Origin: Deltaproteobacteria bacterium
GTDB taxonomy: Bacteria; Desulfobacterota; Syntrophia; Syntrophales; UBA5619
Length of the DNA: 5,698 bases
Direction of reading: 5' to 3'
Assembly (NCBI GenBank): GCA_026388345.1
Contig: JAPLJY010000295.1
Location: forward strand, 1 to 5,698
Positions 1 through 5,339 of this stretch are shown here, piece by piece (position 1 is the first letter of the stretch; each line of letters starts with the position of its first letter). Position numbers and translations under genes: made by a program. The notes beneath the pieces are model-generated. The model searched no databases. It worked only from the letters and a program-made list of their open reading frames with translations, and was not told the DNA's origin.

Positions 1-492
1 CGGGTTGTCCTTCGCGAAACGGAGTTGAAAATCTTCGGAGAGCTTGCCGATGCCGGAGAGGAACTTGACGGCCATCCGCGACCGGTAGACGTCATCTGCG
101 TTCTGGACGTAGACCATCCGATCCTCGGCGACGTAAAGCCAAGCCGTCCGGGCGTTGATGACCAGCTTCTTCTCCTTCGGTTTTGTATAATCCCACAGCA
201 TCATTTTCGGGTTCTTGATCCAGACCGTTCCCTCCTCCCGCTCGGTCTTCTTCATCGACTTGATCGTCACCTCCTGGATGAACCGGGACCTCAGATCCGT
301 CGTCTTTTCGTAGACTTCCTGTGTCTTTGCGGTTAATTGCTCCAGGGAGAGGCCTTCGGCGCATACTGCCGGGGCCGGGGAAACAGAGATCGCGGTCCAG
401 AGGAGGAGGGCGATCCCCGCCGTCCGTACGACGGGGATGCGGCCCCTCCGGACCGAAAAACAGGCCGTTTGGAAGTGCGAAAACGGCACATT
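1..492 (-). CDS. lolA: Outer-membrane lipoprotein carrier protein LolA (3' end beyond window)
   Basis: This is the N-terminal 164 residues of a LolA-type periplasmic chaperone, which takes lipoproteins from the LolCDE exporter in the inner membrane and hands them to the outer membrane acceptor. The start is the ATG at 490-492, directly after an in-frame TAA; no other usable start codon lies before the signal peptide. The n-region is unusually long (about 24 residues, with RRGR near 15-18), followed by a hydrophobic stretch at about 25-37 and a likely signal peptidase I site after VCA (residue 45). The mature part begins EGLSLEQL and shows family features: FIQEV followed by a basic stretch, GTVWIKNPKMMLWDY, a KKLVINARTAWLYV strand and VQNADDVYRS. 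LolA proteins are about 200 residues, so roughly the last fifth lies off the left edge. No Shine-Dalgarno sequence is visible. It is the third minus-strand gene after yifB and ilvE, but a gap of about 245 bp suggests its own promoter. Confidence 0.88.
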
Positions 493-505
493 TATTTTTG
501 ACGGT

Positions 506-534
506 TTATAACCCCGCAATAAGGGGCCGTAAAT
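506..534 (-). promoter_or_regulatory. Predicted sigma70-like promoter of lolA
   Basis: Read on the minus strand there is a -35-like TTTACG (529-534), a 17-nt spacer (512-528) and a -10-like TATAAA (506-511). Transcription would start near 499-500, only about 7 nt before the lolA ATG at 492, which fits the absence of a ribosome binding site. The spacer contains a CCCC/GGGG inverted repeat (513-516 and 524-527). Motif match only; no experimental support. Confidence 0.35.
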
Positions 535-644
535 GGCCGGGATGGCGTTATGATTTTGTAAATGGTTGAAATAACATGGCATATTTACTGCCTACACCTT
601 ATGCAAATCGGTAGATAATCGTGACATTTGAAGAGTTACAAAAG

Positions 645-690
645 TTATCCACAGCTTTGTCCACAACTCTTTCCACATCTCTGTGGATTC
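645..690. promoter_or_regulatory. Cluster of DnaA-box-like 9-mers
   Basis: TTATCCACA at 645-653 is a perfect consensus DnaA box. TTGTCCACA (657-665) and CTTTCCACA (669-677) follow on the same strand in exact 12-bp steps, each one mismatch from TTWTNCACA. TGTGGATTC at 682-690 is a weaker box in the opposite orientation. The 100 bp to the left (551-650) is about one third G+C by my count, against about two thirds in the neighbouring genes. A looser match, TTATGCAAA, lies at 599-607. Such clusters beside an A+T-rich stretch occur in replication origins, and also in DnaA-regulated or DnaA-titrating sites. No dnaA, dnaN or other replication gene is in the window. Confidence 0.55.
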
Positions 691-723
691 CCCTCCCAAG
701 TTCCCGGATCAAGAGAAATATCG

Positions 724-743
724 GATTGACTCTCCGGTCAATC
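724..743 (-). terminator. Inverted repeat overlapping the ilvE stop, possible weak terminator
   Basis: GATTGAC (724-730) and GTCAATC (737-743) form a perfect 7-bp stem with a 6-nt loop. The downstream arm of the repeat overlaps the ilvE stop codon (738-740). In the minus direction it is followed by a T-rich but interrupted tail (CGATATTTCTCTT). The stem has only three G-C pairs, so termination would be inefficient; its position exactly at the gene end is the main argument. Confidence 0.35.
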
Positions 744-1814
744 TGCGATCTTCATGCTCCATCCGAACGGGTCGTCCTTCATCCCGTACTGGATCTGGAG
801 GATCTCGTTGTAGAGCCTCTCCGTCAAAGGTCCGGTCTTCCCGCCGCCGATGGGGTGTTCCACACCGCGGTAGTAGATCTGGCCGACCGGCGAGACGATG
901 GCGGCCGTTCCCGAGGCGAAGGCCTCCCTGAGGGTGCCGCCGGCGATCGCGGCCATGACCTCATCCATGGAGAGGCGTCTTTCCGAGATCTTCACCCCCC
1001 AGCTCCCGGCGAGACGGATGACCGAGTCGCGGGTGACGCCGGGGAGGATCGTTCCGGTCAGGGGGGAGGTGATCAACTCGTCCCCGATCATGAAGAACAT
1101 GTTGCTCGTCCCCACCTCTTCCACGTATTTCCGTTCGATCGCGTCGAGCCACAGGACCTGCGTGTAACCCATATCTTTCGCAATTTCGGTTGCATAGAGA
1201 CTGGACGCATAGTTGCCGCCCGCCTTGCAGTAACCGGTTCCGCCGGGGACGGATCGGCAGTATTCCTCCGTGACATAGATCTTGGTCGGGGCGAACCCCT
1301 CGGGGTAGTAGGCCCCGACCGGTCCCGTGATGATAAAGAAGAGGTACTCGTGCGCCGGGTGCACGCCGATGACCGGTTCGGTGGCGATCATGGTCGGCCG
1401 GATATAGAGGGAGGTCCCGCTGCCGTGGGGGATCCAGTCCTTATCGATGAGGATCAGTTTCGTCAGCGCTTCCAGAAAGAGCCCCTCGTCGATCTTCGGC
1501 ATGCAGAGCCTCTCCGCCGAGACGTTCATCCGCCGGATATTTTCCATCGGCCGGAACAGAAAAATGGCGCCGCCCTTTCCCCGGTAGGCCTTCATTCCCT
1601 CGAAGATCTCCTGGGCGTAGTGCAGGCAAATTGCCGACGGATCGAGTTGAAGCGGCCGGTAAGGTTCGATCAGGGGGTCGTGCCAGCCCCGGCCCGTGTG
1701 GTAGGTCATGGTGAAGAAATGATCGGTGAAGATCTTTCCGAAGCCCAACTGCGATTCGTCGCCGGGTTTCGCCTTCCTTTTTTCAGCGGAAGCTTGAATA
1801 ACCTTGATTTCCAT
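738..1814 (-). CDS. ilvE: Branched-chain amino acid aminotransferase (large type)
   Basis: This 358-residue PLP enzyme exchanges amino groups between glutamate/2-oxoglutarate and leucine, isoleucine or valine, the last step of their synthesis and the first of their breakdown. The cytosolic fold-type IV family is recognised from GTGYCKAGGNYASS, whose lysine (residue 197) should carry the PLP Schiff base, and from EEVGTSNMFF (about 232-241), which holds the cofactor-contacting glutamate. Further blocks are YAQEIFEGMKAYR, RPMENIRRMN, YIRPTMIATEP and GTILPGVTRDS. Sequence and length fit the large class shared with eukaryotic BCATs rather than the roughly 305-residue E. coli IlvE type. I chose the ATG at 1812-1814 because an AAGGAG (1822-1827) sits 7 nt upstream; an upstream in-frame start at 1835 would add only MRLRRRL and lies beyond that site. 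The gene follows yifB by 60 nt, probably in the same transcript. It is intact. Confidence 0.95.
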   Translation of the reverse strand: MEIKVIQASAEKRKAKPGDESQLGFGKIFTDHFFTMTYHTGRGWHDPLIEPYRPLQLDPSAICLHYAQEIFEGMKAYRGKGGAIFLFRPMENIRRMNVSAERLCMPKIDEGLFLEALTKLILIDKDWIPHGSGTSLYIRPTMIATEPVIGVHPAHEYLFFIITGPVGAYYPEGFAPTKIYVTEEYCRSVPGGTGYCKAGGNYASSLYATEIAKDMGYTQVLWLDAIERKYVEEVGTSNMFFMIGDELITSPLTGTILPGVTRDSVIRLAGSWGVKISERRLSMDEVMAAIAGGTLREAFASGTAAIVSPVGQIYYRGVEHPIGGGKTGPLTERLYNEILQIQYGMKDDPFGWSMKIAD

Positions 1815-1821
1815 AAGTCGT

Positions 1822-1827
1822 CTCCTT
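1822..1827 (-). promoter_or_regulatory. Shine-Dalgarno sequence of ilvE
   Basis: AAGGAG on the minus strand lies 7 nt before the ATG at 1812-1814. It decides that start over the upstream in-frame start at 1835. Confidence 0.8.
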
Positions 1828-1874
1828 AAACGCAAACACCCTTGAGATGGTGAGTAATGCAGATTTCTTTATCA

Positions 1875-3404
1875 CTAAACGAGCCGGCGATCAAGGCTTC
1901 TGTACTGGATGGCCTCCGCGACATGGGAAGAACGGAGCGCCGGATCCCCTTCCAGGTCTGCGATGGTCCGGGCGACCTTCAGGATCCGGCTGTGGGCACG
2001 GGCGGAGAGCCCCAGTCGATCGATCGCCATTTCGATGAGTTGTCGCGACTCCTCGTCGAGAGGGCAGGCGGCGCGGACCTGGCGGTCGGTCATGCGGGCG
2101 TTGAACAGCGTTTCGTCGCCGGCGAAGCGATTTTTCTGGATATCGCGGGCCTGTTCGATCCGGGCCTTGATGGCGGCGGACGTCTCGCCTGTCTCCCTCG
2201 CCGTCAGATCTCGGTAGCGGACCGAGGGGACCTCGACATGGATGTCGATCCGGTCGAGGAGGGGGCCGGAGATCCTCCCCTGGTACTGGCGGATCTGTTG
2301 GGGTGAGCAGCGGCAGGGCCGGCTCCGGTCGCCGAAATAACCGCAGGGACAGGGATTCATGGCCGCAACGAGCATGAAGCGGGCGGGATAGGTGGCCGTC
2401 AGGGAGGAACGGGTGATCGTGACCCTGCCGTCTTCCAGCGGCTGGCGCAGCGCCTCGAGGGCGTTCTTCCGGAACTCCGGAAGTTCGTCGAGAAAAAGGA
2501 CTCCGTGATGGGCGAGGCTGATCTCCCCCGGCCTCGGGGTATGGCCGCCGCCGACCAGACCGGCGTCGGAGATCGTATGGTGCGGGGCGCGGAAGGGCCG
2601 GGTCCCCAGGAGCGCCTCCTTCCGGTCCAGGAGGCCCGCGACGGAGAAGATCTTCGTTGTTTCAATCGCCTCCGGGAGAGAGAGGTCGGGGATGATCGTC
2701 ACGAGCCGCTGGGCGAGCATGGTCTTTCCGGAACCGGGAGGACCGATCATGATGATGTTGTGCCCCCCGGCGACGGCGACCTCCAGGGCGCGTTTGGCCT
2801 GCTCCTGGCCGCGGATATCGCTGAAATCGAAGGGATAGTCGCGGCTCTGGCGGAAAAGTTCTGCGAGATCGACATGGACCGGCGCGATCTCCGTCCGTCC
2901 GCCGAGAAATTCCACCACATCGGAGAGCCGGCCCACCGGGATCACATCGATCTCTTCTACCAGCGCCGCCTCGGCGGCATTTTCCCGCGGGACGATCACC
3001 CCCCGGATGCCGAGGGCCTTCGCCTCGAAGGCCGCAGAGAGGGCGCCGTGGATCCCCTTTACAGCCCCGTCCAGCGAAAGCTCACCGAGGATGAGATAAT
3101 CAGCGAGCGGGGGGGCGGGCACAAGACCCTGGGCGGTCAGGATCGCCACGGCGATGGGGAGATCGAAGGCGGTGCCCTCCTTTTTAATGTCGGCGGGGGC
3201 GAGGTTCACGGTGACGTGATGGCCGGGGAAGGGGTAACCGGAGTTCTTGACGGCGGCCTTGATCCGGTCCTTGCTCTCCCGCACGGCAACGTCGGGCAGG
3301 CCGACCGTCGAAAACAGCGGGAGACCGGCGGAGAGATCGACCTCGACGGTGACGGGATGGGACTCGATGCCGATGACGGTACTGCTGATGGCCTTGACGA
3401 TCAA
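1875..3404 (-). CDS. yifB: YifB/ComM family AAA+ ATPase (magnesium-chelatase-like)
   Basis: This 509-residue protein is full length for the YifB/ComM family. The N-terminal domain (about 1-170) is the ChlI/Lon-S16-like fold, including LFSTVGLPDVAVRESKDRI and KEGTAFDLPIAVAIL. The central AAA+ module has Walker A GPPGSGKT (221-228), Walker B GVLFLDE (301-307) and a sensor 1 asparagine in AAMNPCPCG (N350). Four cysteines at 352, 354, 364 and 366 (CPC and CRC) look like a metal-binding knuckle, typical of the family. The C-terminal Mg-chelatase-like domain carries SARAHSRILKVARTIADL (467-484). ComM is described as a hexameric helicase that promotes branch migration during natural transformation; in many bacteria the role of YifB is untested. 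The start is TTG, supported by an excellent Shine-Dalgarno sequence. The gene ends in three successive in-frame stops (TAG TGA TAA, 1869-1877). ilvE follows closely. Confidence 0.95.
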   Translation of the reverse strand: MIVKAISSTVIGIESHPVTVEVDLSAGLPLFSTVGLPDVAVRESKDRIKAAVKNSGYPFPGHHVTVNLAPADIKKEGTAFDLPIAVAILTAQGLVPAPPLADYLILGELSLDGAVKGIHGALSAAFEAKALGIRGVIVPRENAAEAALVEEIDVIPVGRLSDVVEFLGGRTEIAPVHVDLAELFRQSRDYPFDFSDIRGQEQAKRALEVAVAGGHNIIMIGPPGSGKTMLAQRLVTIIPDLSLPEAIETTKIFSVAGLLDRKEALLGTRPFRAPHHTISDAGLVGGGHTPRPGEISLAHHGVLFLDELPEFRKNALEALRQPLEDGRVTITRSSLTATYPARFMLVAAMNPCPCGYFGDRSRPCRCSPQQIRQYQGRISGPLLDRIDIHVEVPSVRYRDLTARETGETSAAIKARIEQARDIQKNRFAGDETLFNARMTDRQVRAACPLDEESRQLIEMAIDRLGLSARAHSRILKVARTIADLEGDPALRSSHVAEAIQYRSLDRRLV

Positions 3405-3410
3405 GCGAAT

Positions 3411-3419
3411 ACCTCCTTT
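3411..3419 (-). promoter_or_regulatory. Extended Shine-Dalgarno sequence of yifB
   Basis: AAAGGAGGT on the minus strand would pair over nine bases with the usual 16S rRNA 3' end and lies 6 nt before the TTG at 3402-3404. It makes this non-ATG start convincing. Confidence 0.85.
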
Positions 3420-3491
3420 ACGGCTTTACCGACTTATTACGCGAAACCCCCTTCTGCATGATCTGACGGTTGGCCGGATGCGGGTGACTTG

Positions 3492-3511
3492 GATTACACC
3501 TCACCGTAATC
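3492..3511. repeat. Inverted repeat in the yifB leader region
   Basis: GATTAC (3492-3497) and GTAATC (3506-3511) form a 6-bp stem with an 8-nt loop. On the minus strand it begins directly after the TAA of the small ORF at 3512-3571 and lies about 90 nt before the yifB start. No T-run follows, so it is not a standard terminator. Confidence 0.4.
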
Positions 3512-3571
3512 TTAAACAAGAAGCATCTTTCCGACAAGCGATTTTTCTCTCTTTCTAAAAACACCCTGCAT
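3512..3571 (-). CDS. Possible 19-residue leader peptide upstream of yifB-ilvE
   Basis: ATG at 3569-3571 is preceded by AAGGAG (3577-3582) with 5-nt spacing and opens a 19-codon frame, MQGVFRKREKSLVGKMLLV, ending in TAA. An inverted repeat starts immediately after the stop. The peptide is basic and ends in MLLV, which is suggestive because the downstream unit includes ilvE, but there is no run of Leu/Ile/Val codons as in classical attenuators. The best minus-strand promoter (-10 at about 3584-3592) would start transcription at or within the Shine-Dalgarno sequence, which argues against translation from that promoter. An isolated small ORF of this length can occur by chance. Confidence 0.25.
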   Translation of the reverse strand: MQGVFRKREKSLVGKMLLV

Positions 3572-3580
3572 ATTCTCTCC

Positions 3581-3609
3581 TTGACTATAATAGACGAAAT
3601 ATTTACTAT
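3581..3609 (+). promoter_or_regulatory. Predicted sigma70-like promoter, plus strand
   Basis: TTGACT (3581-3586), a 17-nt spacer and TACTAT (3604-3609) form a plausible promoter in an A+T-rich stretch. Transcription would start near 3616, on the GTG of the HigB-like remnant. It is the best candidate promoter for the downstream acyltransferase gene, giving it a leader of about 195 nt. Confidence 0.45.
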
Positions 3610-3613
3610 TCAA
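3584..3613 (-). promoter_or_regulatory. Predicted sigma70-like promoter, minus strand (yifB-ilvE)
   Basis: On the minus strand TTGAAT (3608-3613) is followed after 18 nt by TATAGT (3584-3589); TATTAT (3587-3592) at 15 nt is an alternative -10. It overlaps the plus-strand promoter almost completely. It would start transcription near 3578-3580, about 175 nt before yifB. Confidence 0.35.
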
Positions 3614-3615
3614 CC

Positions 3616-3768
3616 GTGACCAGATCTTTTCGGTGCAGCGAAACAGAGAAGATTTTTCGTCGGGAATTCTCGCGTAAGTTCCCTGGCGACATTCAAGAGC
3701 GGGCATTCATGAAATTGAATGCCATTGATGCTGCCGTTCATATCAAAATGAAAGAAAAAAGGAACTGA
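3616..3768 (+). pseudogene. Truncated HigB/RelE-type toxin remnant
   Basis: A 50-codon frame from GTG (3616) to TGA (3766-3768). Its first 37 or so residues follow the HigB (plasmid maintenance killer, RelE superfamily) pattern as I know it: TRSFR at the start, TEKIF, then SRKFPGDIQ, a helix with A and KL, and AIDAA. Intact HigB toxins are about 90-95 residues and continue with an LxxLKGDRxGQxSIRIN-type block and a WR...F strand; here the frame ends after MKEKRN and I do not find that block in any frame before the acyltransferase start. No HigA-like antitoxin follows. HigB cleaves mRNA on the ribosome, but this fragment lacks the C-terminal catalytic half and should be inactive. No Shine-Dalgarno sequence precedes the GTG; with the predicted promoter the transcript would be leaderless. 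The family call is from memory of the pattern, not from a search. Confidence 0.55.
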
Positions 3769-3801
3769 AACGATGGCTTTCCACTGTCCTGCTGTAGCGC
3801 T

Positions 3802-3806
3802 GAGGA
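3802..3806 (+). promoter_or_regulatory. Shine-Dalgarno sequence of the acyltransferase gene
   Basis: GAGGA lies 4 nt before the ATG at 3811, on the short side of usual spacing. The in-frame codons upstream run back to a TGA at 3766-3768 (the remnant's stop) with no other ATG, so 3811 is the favoured start. Confidence 0.55.
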
Positions 3807-3810
3807 TCTC

Positions 3811-4707
3811 ATGCCTGTAGAAAAGACAAGAGCAACGAGTATCATCCTGTTTTGTTTCCAGTGCGTTCCACTGTCTATCCGTAAACTTTTCTTCAGGTTC
3901 CTCCTGATGCTCTGTTATCATGCTGCGGCGAAGCATCGACTCATCGCACTGCATAACCTCCGTTGCGCTTTTCCGGATAAAGATATGGAGGAACTGATCA
4001 GGATCGCCAAGGGAGTCTACCGGAATCTGGCCATTACAGCGGCGGAGTTCTTCAGCCTGCCGTCCATCACCCGGGAGAATCTCCATGAATGGGTCGAAAT
4101 GGAAGGTCTGGAGCATTTTGAAGCGGGGATGGCCCAGGGCAAGGGACTTCTCACGATTATTGCCCATTTCGGCAACTGGGAGTTGATGCCTGTAACCTTC
4201 CCCCTGTTCCTCAAGTTCCCCAAGCCCTCGTATATTGTCTATCGTCCACTCGACAGCCCCGTCCTCGATAACCTGGTGGAACATGTGCGGACGATAAACG
4301 GCCATGAAATGATCCGGAAAGGGGGCTCCGGCAAACGAATCATGGAACTGCTCAAGGAGAACAACTCCATCGGGATCCTGAGCGATCAGAACGTGGCCGC
4401 CCAGGAGGGGGTCTTTGTCGATTTCTTTGGCCGCCCTGCATGTACAGGTGTGGGACTTGCCGTCCTGGCGCTGCGGTCCGGGGCGCCGGTCCTCCCAATG
4501 TTTATGGCGCGGCAGAAATCGGGAAAGTACAAGTTCATCCTGAAGCCCTTGGTGGAGATATCCCAAACGGGGGACTACGAGAAGGATCTCCTGGAGAATA
4601 CACAGCATTTCACCAAGGTTGTGGAAGATATCGTTCGGGAGTATCCGGATCAGTGGTTCTGGATCCATCAGCGCTGGAAGACGAAAAAGTGGCAGATCGG
4701 GCTGTAA
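3811..4707 (+). CDS. LpxL/HtrB-like lysophospholipid (lipid A) acyltransferase
   Basis: This 298-residue protein belongs to the LpxL/LpxM (HtrB/MsbB) family, which adds secondary acyl chains to Kdo2-lipid IVA or acylates related glycolipids at the inner membrane. A hydrophobic N-terminal segment (about 9-38) should anchor it. HNLRCAFPD (48-56) is a typical family start block. The HX4E catalytic motif is AHFGNWE (H119, E124). It is followed by YRPLDSP (144-150), SDQN (191-194), FFGRPACTG (205-213) and the C-terminal block WFWIHQRWKT (282-291). Length is near the roughly 305 residues of E. coli LpxL. The substrate and chain length cannot be read from the sequence, so I give no gene symbol. The start at 3811 is the first ATG after an in-frame stop. 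The 5' part is A+T-richer than yifB (42% G+C in 3841-3900 against about 68% in 2221-2280, hand-counted), which may indicate later acquisition. Toxin-antitoxin relics lie on both sides. Confidence 0.9.
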   Translation: MPVEKTRATSIILFCFQCVPLSIRKLFFRFLLMLCYHAAAKHRLIALHNLRCAFPDKDMEELIRIAKGVYRNLAITAAEFFSLPSITRENLHEWVEMEGLEHFEAGMAQGKGLLTIIAHFGNWELMPVTFPLFLKFPKPSYIVYRPLDSPVLDNLVEHVRTINGHEMIRKGGSGKRIMELLKENNSIGILSDQNVAAQEGVFVDFFGRPACTGVGLAVLALRSGAPVLPMFMARQKSGKYKFILKPLVEISQTGDYEKDLLENTQHFTKVVEDIVREYPDQWFWIHQRWKTKKWQIGL

Positions 4708-4713
4708 TAGGTC

Positions 4714-4857
4714 ATGGTGCTGCGCGTCAGGATATCCACAAAACGGCCGCTGGCTCAGGCGAAGAATATCCTGATTCGGGCAATGCAGTACGGCTTCTGC
4801 AGAGCTTATCTTCTGCAGGTTATTGATCGGTACCTGGATTGCAGTGACCACCTGTAG
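4714..4857 (+). CDS. Candidate 47-residue small protein, unrecognised
   Basis: ATG at 4714, 6 nt after the acyltransferase stop, opens a 47-codon frame ending in TAG (4855-4857). The product is basic at the N terminus and has a helix-like central part (AKNILIRAMQYGF, AYLLQVIDRYL). I recognise no family. The only purine-rich stretch upstream (AGG) is 2 nt from the ATG, too close to be a good ribosome binding site. Translational coupling to the acyltransferase gene is possible, but a chance frame is about as likely. A 9-bp inverted repeat lies within it. Confidence 0.2.
   Translation: MVLRVRISTKRPLAQAKNILIRAMQYGFCRAYLLQVIDRYLDCSDHL
4727..4774. repeat. 9-bp inverted repeat after the acyltransferase gene
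   Basis: TCAGGATAT (4727-4735) and ATATCCTGA (4766-4774) are perfect complements separated by 30 nt. No T-tract follows on either side, so it does not look like an intrinsic terminator. Confidence 0.4.
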
Positions 4858-4897
4858 ATAAGGGCAAATCCCCATCGCGGTGCTTATACAGGGAGTT

Positions 4898-4937
4898 GGA
4901 ATGGATCGGATTCCACATGGCGGAATCCATCGGATTC
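4898..4937. repeat. Alternating GGAAT/ATTCC inverted repeats
   Basis: GGAAT (4898-4902), GGATTCC (4908-4914), GGAATCC (4922-4928) and GGATTC (4932-4937) alternate in orientation. The middle pair forms a 7-bp stem with a 7-nt loop. The third element can instead pair with the fourth over 6 bp with a 3-nt loop, so the hairpins exclude each other. Confidence 0.45.
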
Positions 4938-4941
4938 GGGT

Positions 4942-5031
4942 GGTGGTCGCGTCGGAATACACAACCGCTTCATATGATCCAAACCGACCACCCTCGATAA
5001 TCCATGAAGGCGCATGGGATTGTATTCCGAC
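4942..5031. repeat. Nested and interleaved inverted repeats
   Basis: GTCGGAATACA (4951-4961) and TGTATTCCGAC (5021-5031) are an 11-bp perfect inverted repeat bounding 81 bp. Nested inside are CTTCAT (4968-4973) and ATGAAG (5004-5009). GGTGGTCG (4942-4949) pairs with CGACCACC (4985-4992), which lies in the loop of the first pair, giving a pseudoknot-like order. It could be a folded RNA, a small element with terminal inverted repeats, or a protein-binding site; I cannot tell which. Confidence 0.45.
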
Positions 5032-5040
5032 CGGCAGTGA

Positions 5041-5235
5041 CGCCATTTATTAGGGGGCGGCAAATATATCTATCGAATCGAACGGCCGGAAGAAGACGAA
5101 CGGCATGTGGCCCTTTGCCTGGAGTTCCCTCCCGATTTCCCTGTTTTCCCAGCCATTGCCGCAACGGCATCAGCCGGATCCGGCGCTCGGCATCCGGCCA
5201 TTGGAACGTCTCGGTCCGGTCGACGCGGTCATTAA
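5041..5235 (+). pseudogene. HicB-type antitoxin fragment, frame-broken
   Basis: In the open frame between TGA (5038-5040) and TAA (5233-5235), codons 5062-5130 encode KYIYRIERPEEDE followed by RHVALCLEFP. This matches the start of HicB-family antitoxins, whose pattern is KYxYRI..PED..YVALC.EFPSLS. There is no start codon in this frame. Beyond EFP the expected block resembling SLSCFA.TPEEALAGIRR is only loosely recoverable, in a neighbouring frame (PCFPSHCRNGISRIRRS), which suggests at least one frameshift. The GTG at 5037 would read into the HicB frame only if one G of the five-G run at 5053-5057 were lost. Intact HicB proteins of this type are about 100 residues with a C-terminal DNA-binding domain; none is visible here and no HicA toxin precedes it. 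The assignment is from the motif alone. Confidence 0.42.
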
Positions 5236-5310
5236 AGCAGCAACAGTTCATCGCTTTGCAATTCCTAAAGAGGCCTTGATCAGGCCGCATATTTTGTGAA
5301 TGCATCTTGC

Positions 5311-5339
5311 TTGACTGAGGGAAATGGCTGTGCTAAGTT
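5311..5339 (+). promoter_or_regulatory. Weak promoter-like pair upstream of moaC
   Basis: TTGACT (5311-5316), 17 nt and TAAGTT (5334-5339). The -35 is good and the -10 poor. Transcription would start near 5346, about 38 nt before the moaC ATG. No molybdenum-cofactor riboswitch-like structure was evident. Confidence 0.25.

Noticed and set aside
621..1829. 402-residue open frame on the plus strand
   Set aside because: Antisense shadow of ilvE; its first part runs through the DnaA-box cluster.
1812..1835. Upstream start for ilvE at 1835
   Set aside because: It adds only MRLRRRL and lies beyond the good Shine-Dalgarno sequence (1822-1827) that serves the ATG at 1812-1814.
2505..3461. 318-residue open frame on the plus strand
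   Set aside because: Antisense to yifB, rich in Asp, Gly and Arg as expected from the complement of a G+C-rich gene; no domain.
4732..4740. ATATCCACA, one mismatch from a DnaA box
   Set aside because: Isolated single site with no partner boxes; expected by chance.
4794..4818. Direct repeat CTTCTGCAG, two copies 16 bp apart
   Set aside because: Only two copies with no third unit or flanking structure; not a CRISPR or iteron array.
3610..5046. 478-residue open frame on the minus strand
   Set aside because: It is antisense to the acyltransferase gene, which has clear catalytic motifs. The minus translation has no recognisable domain and low-complexity, Pro/His-rich stretches.
5173..5184. 12-bp palindrome GCCGGATCCGGC
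   Set aside because: Falls within the HicB-like coding remnant and has no partner or context to suggest a function.
4970..5305. Overlapping open frames of 64-111 residues on both strands
   Set aside because: None has a recognisable family, a good ribosome site or plausible composition. They surround the HicB-like fragment, which lies in yet another frame.
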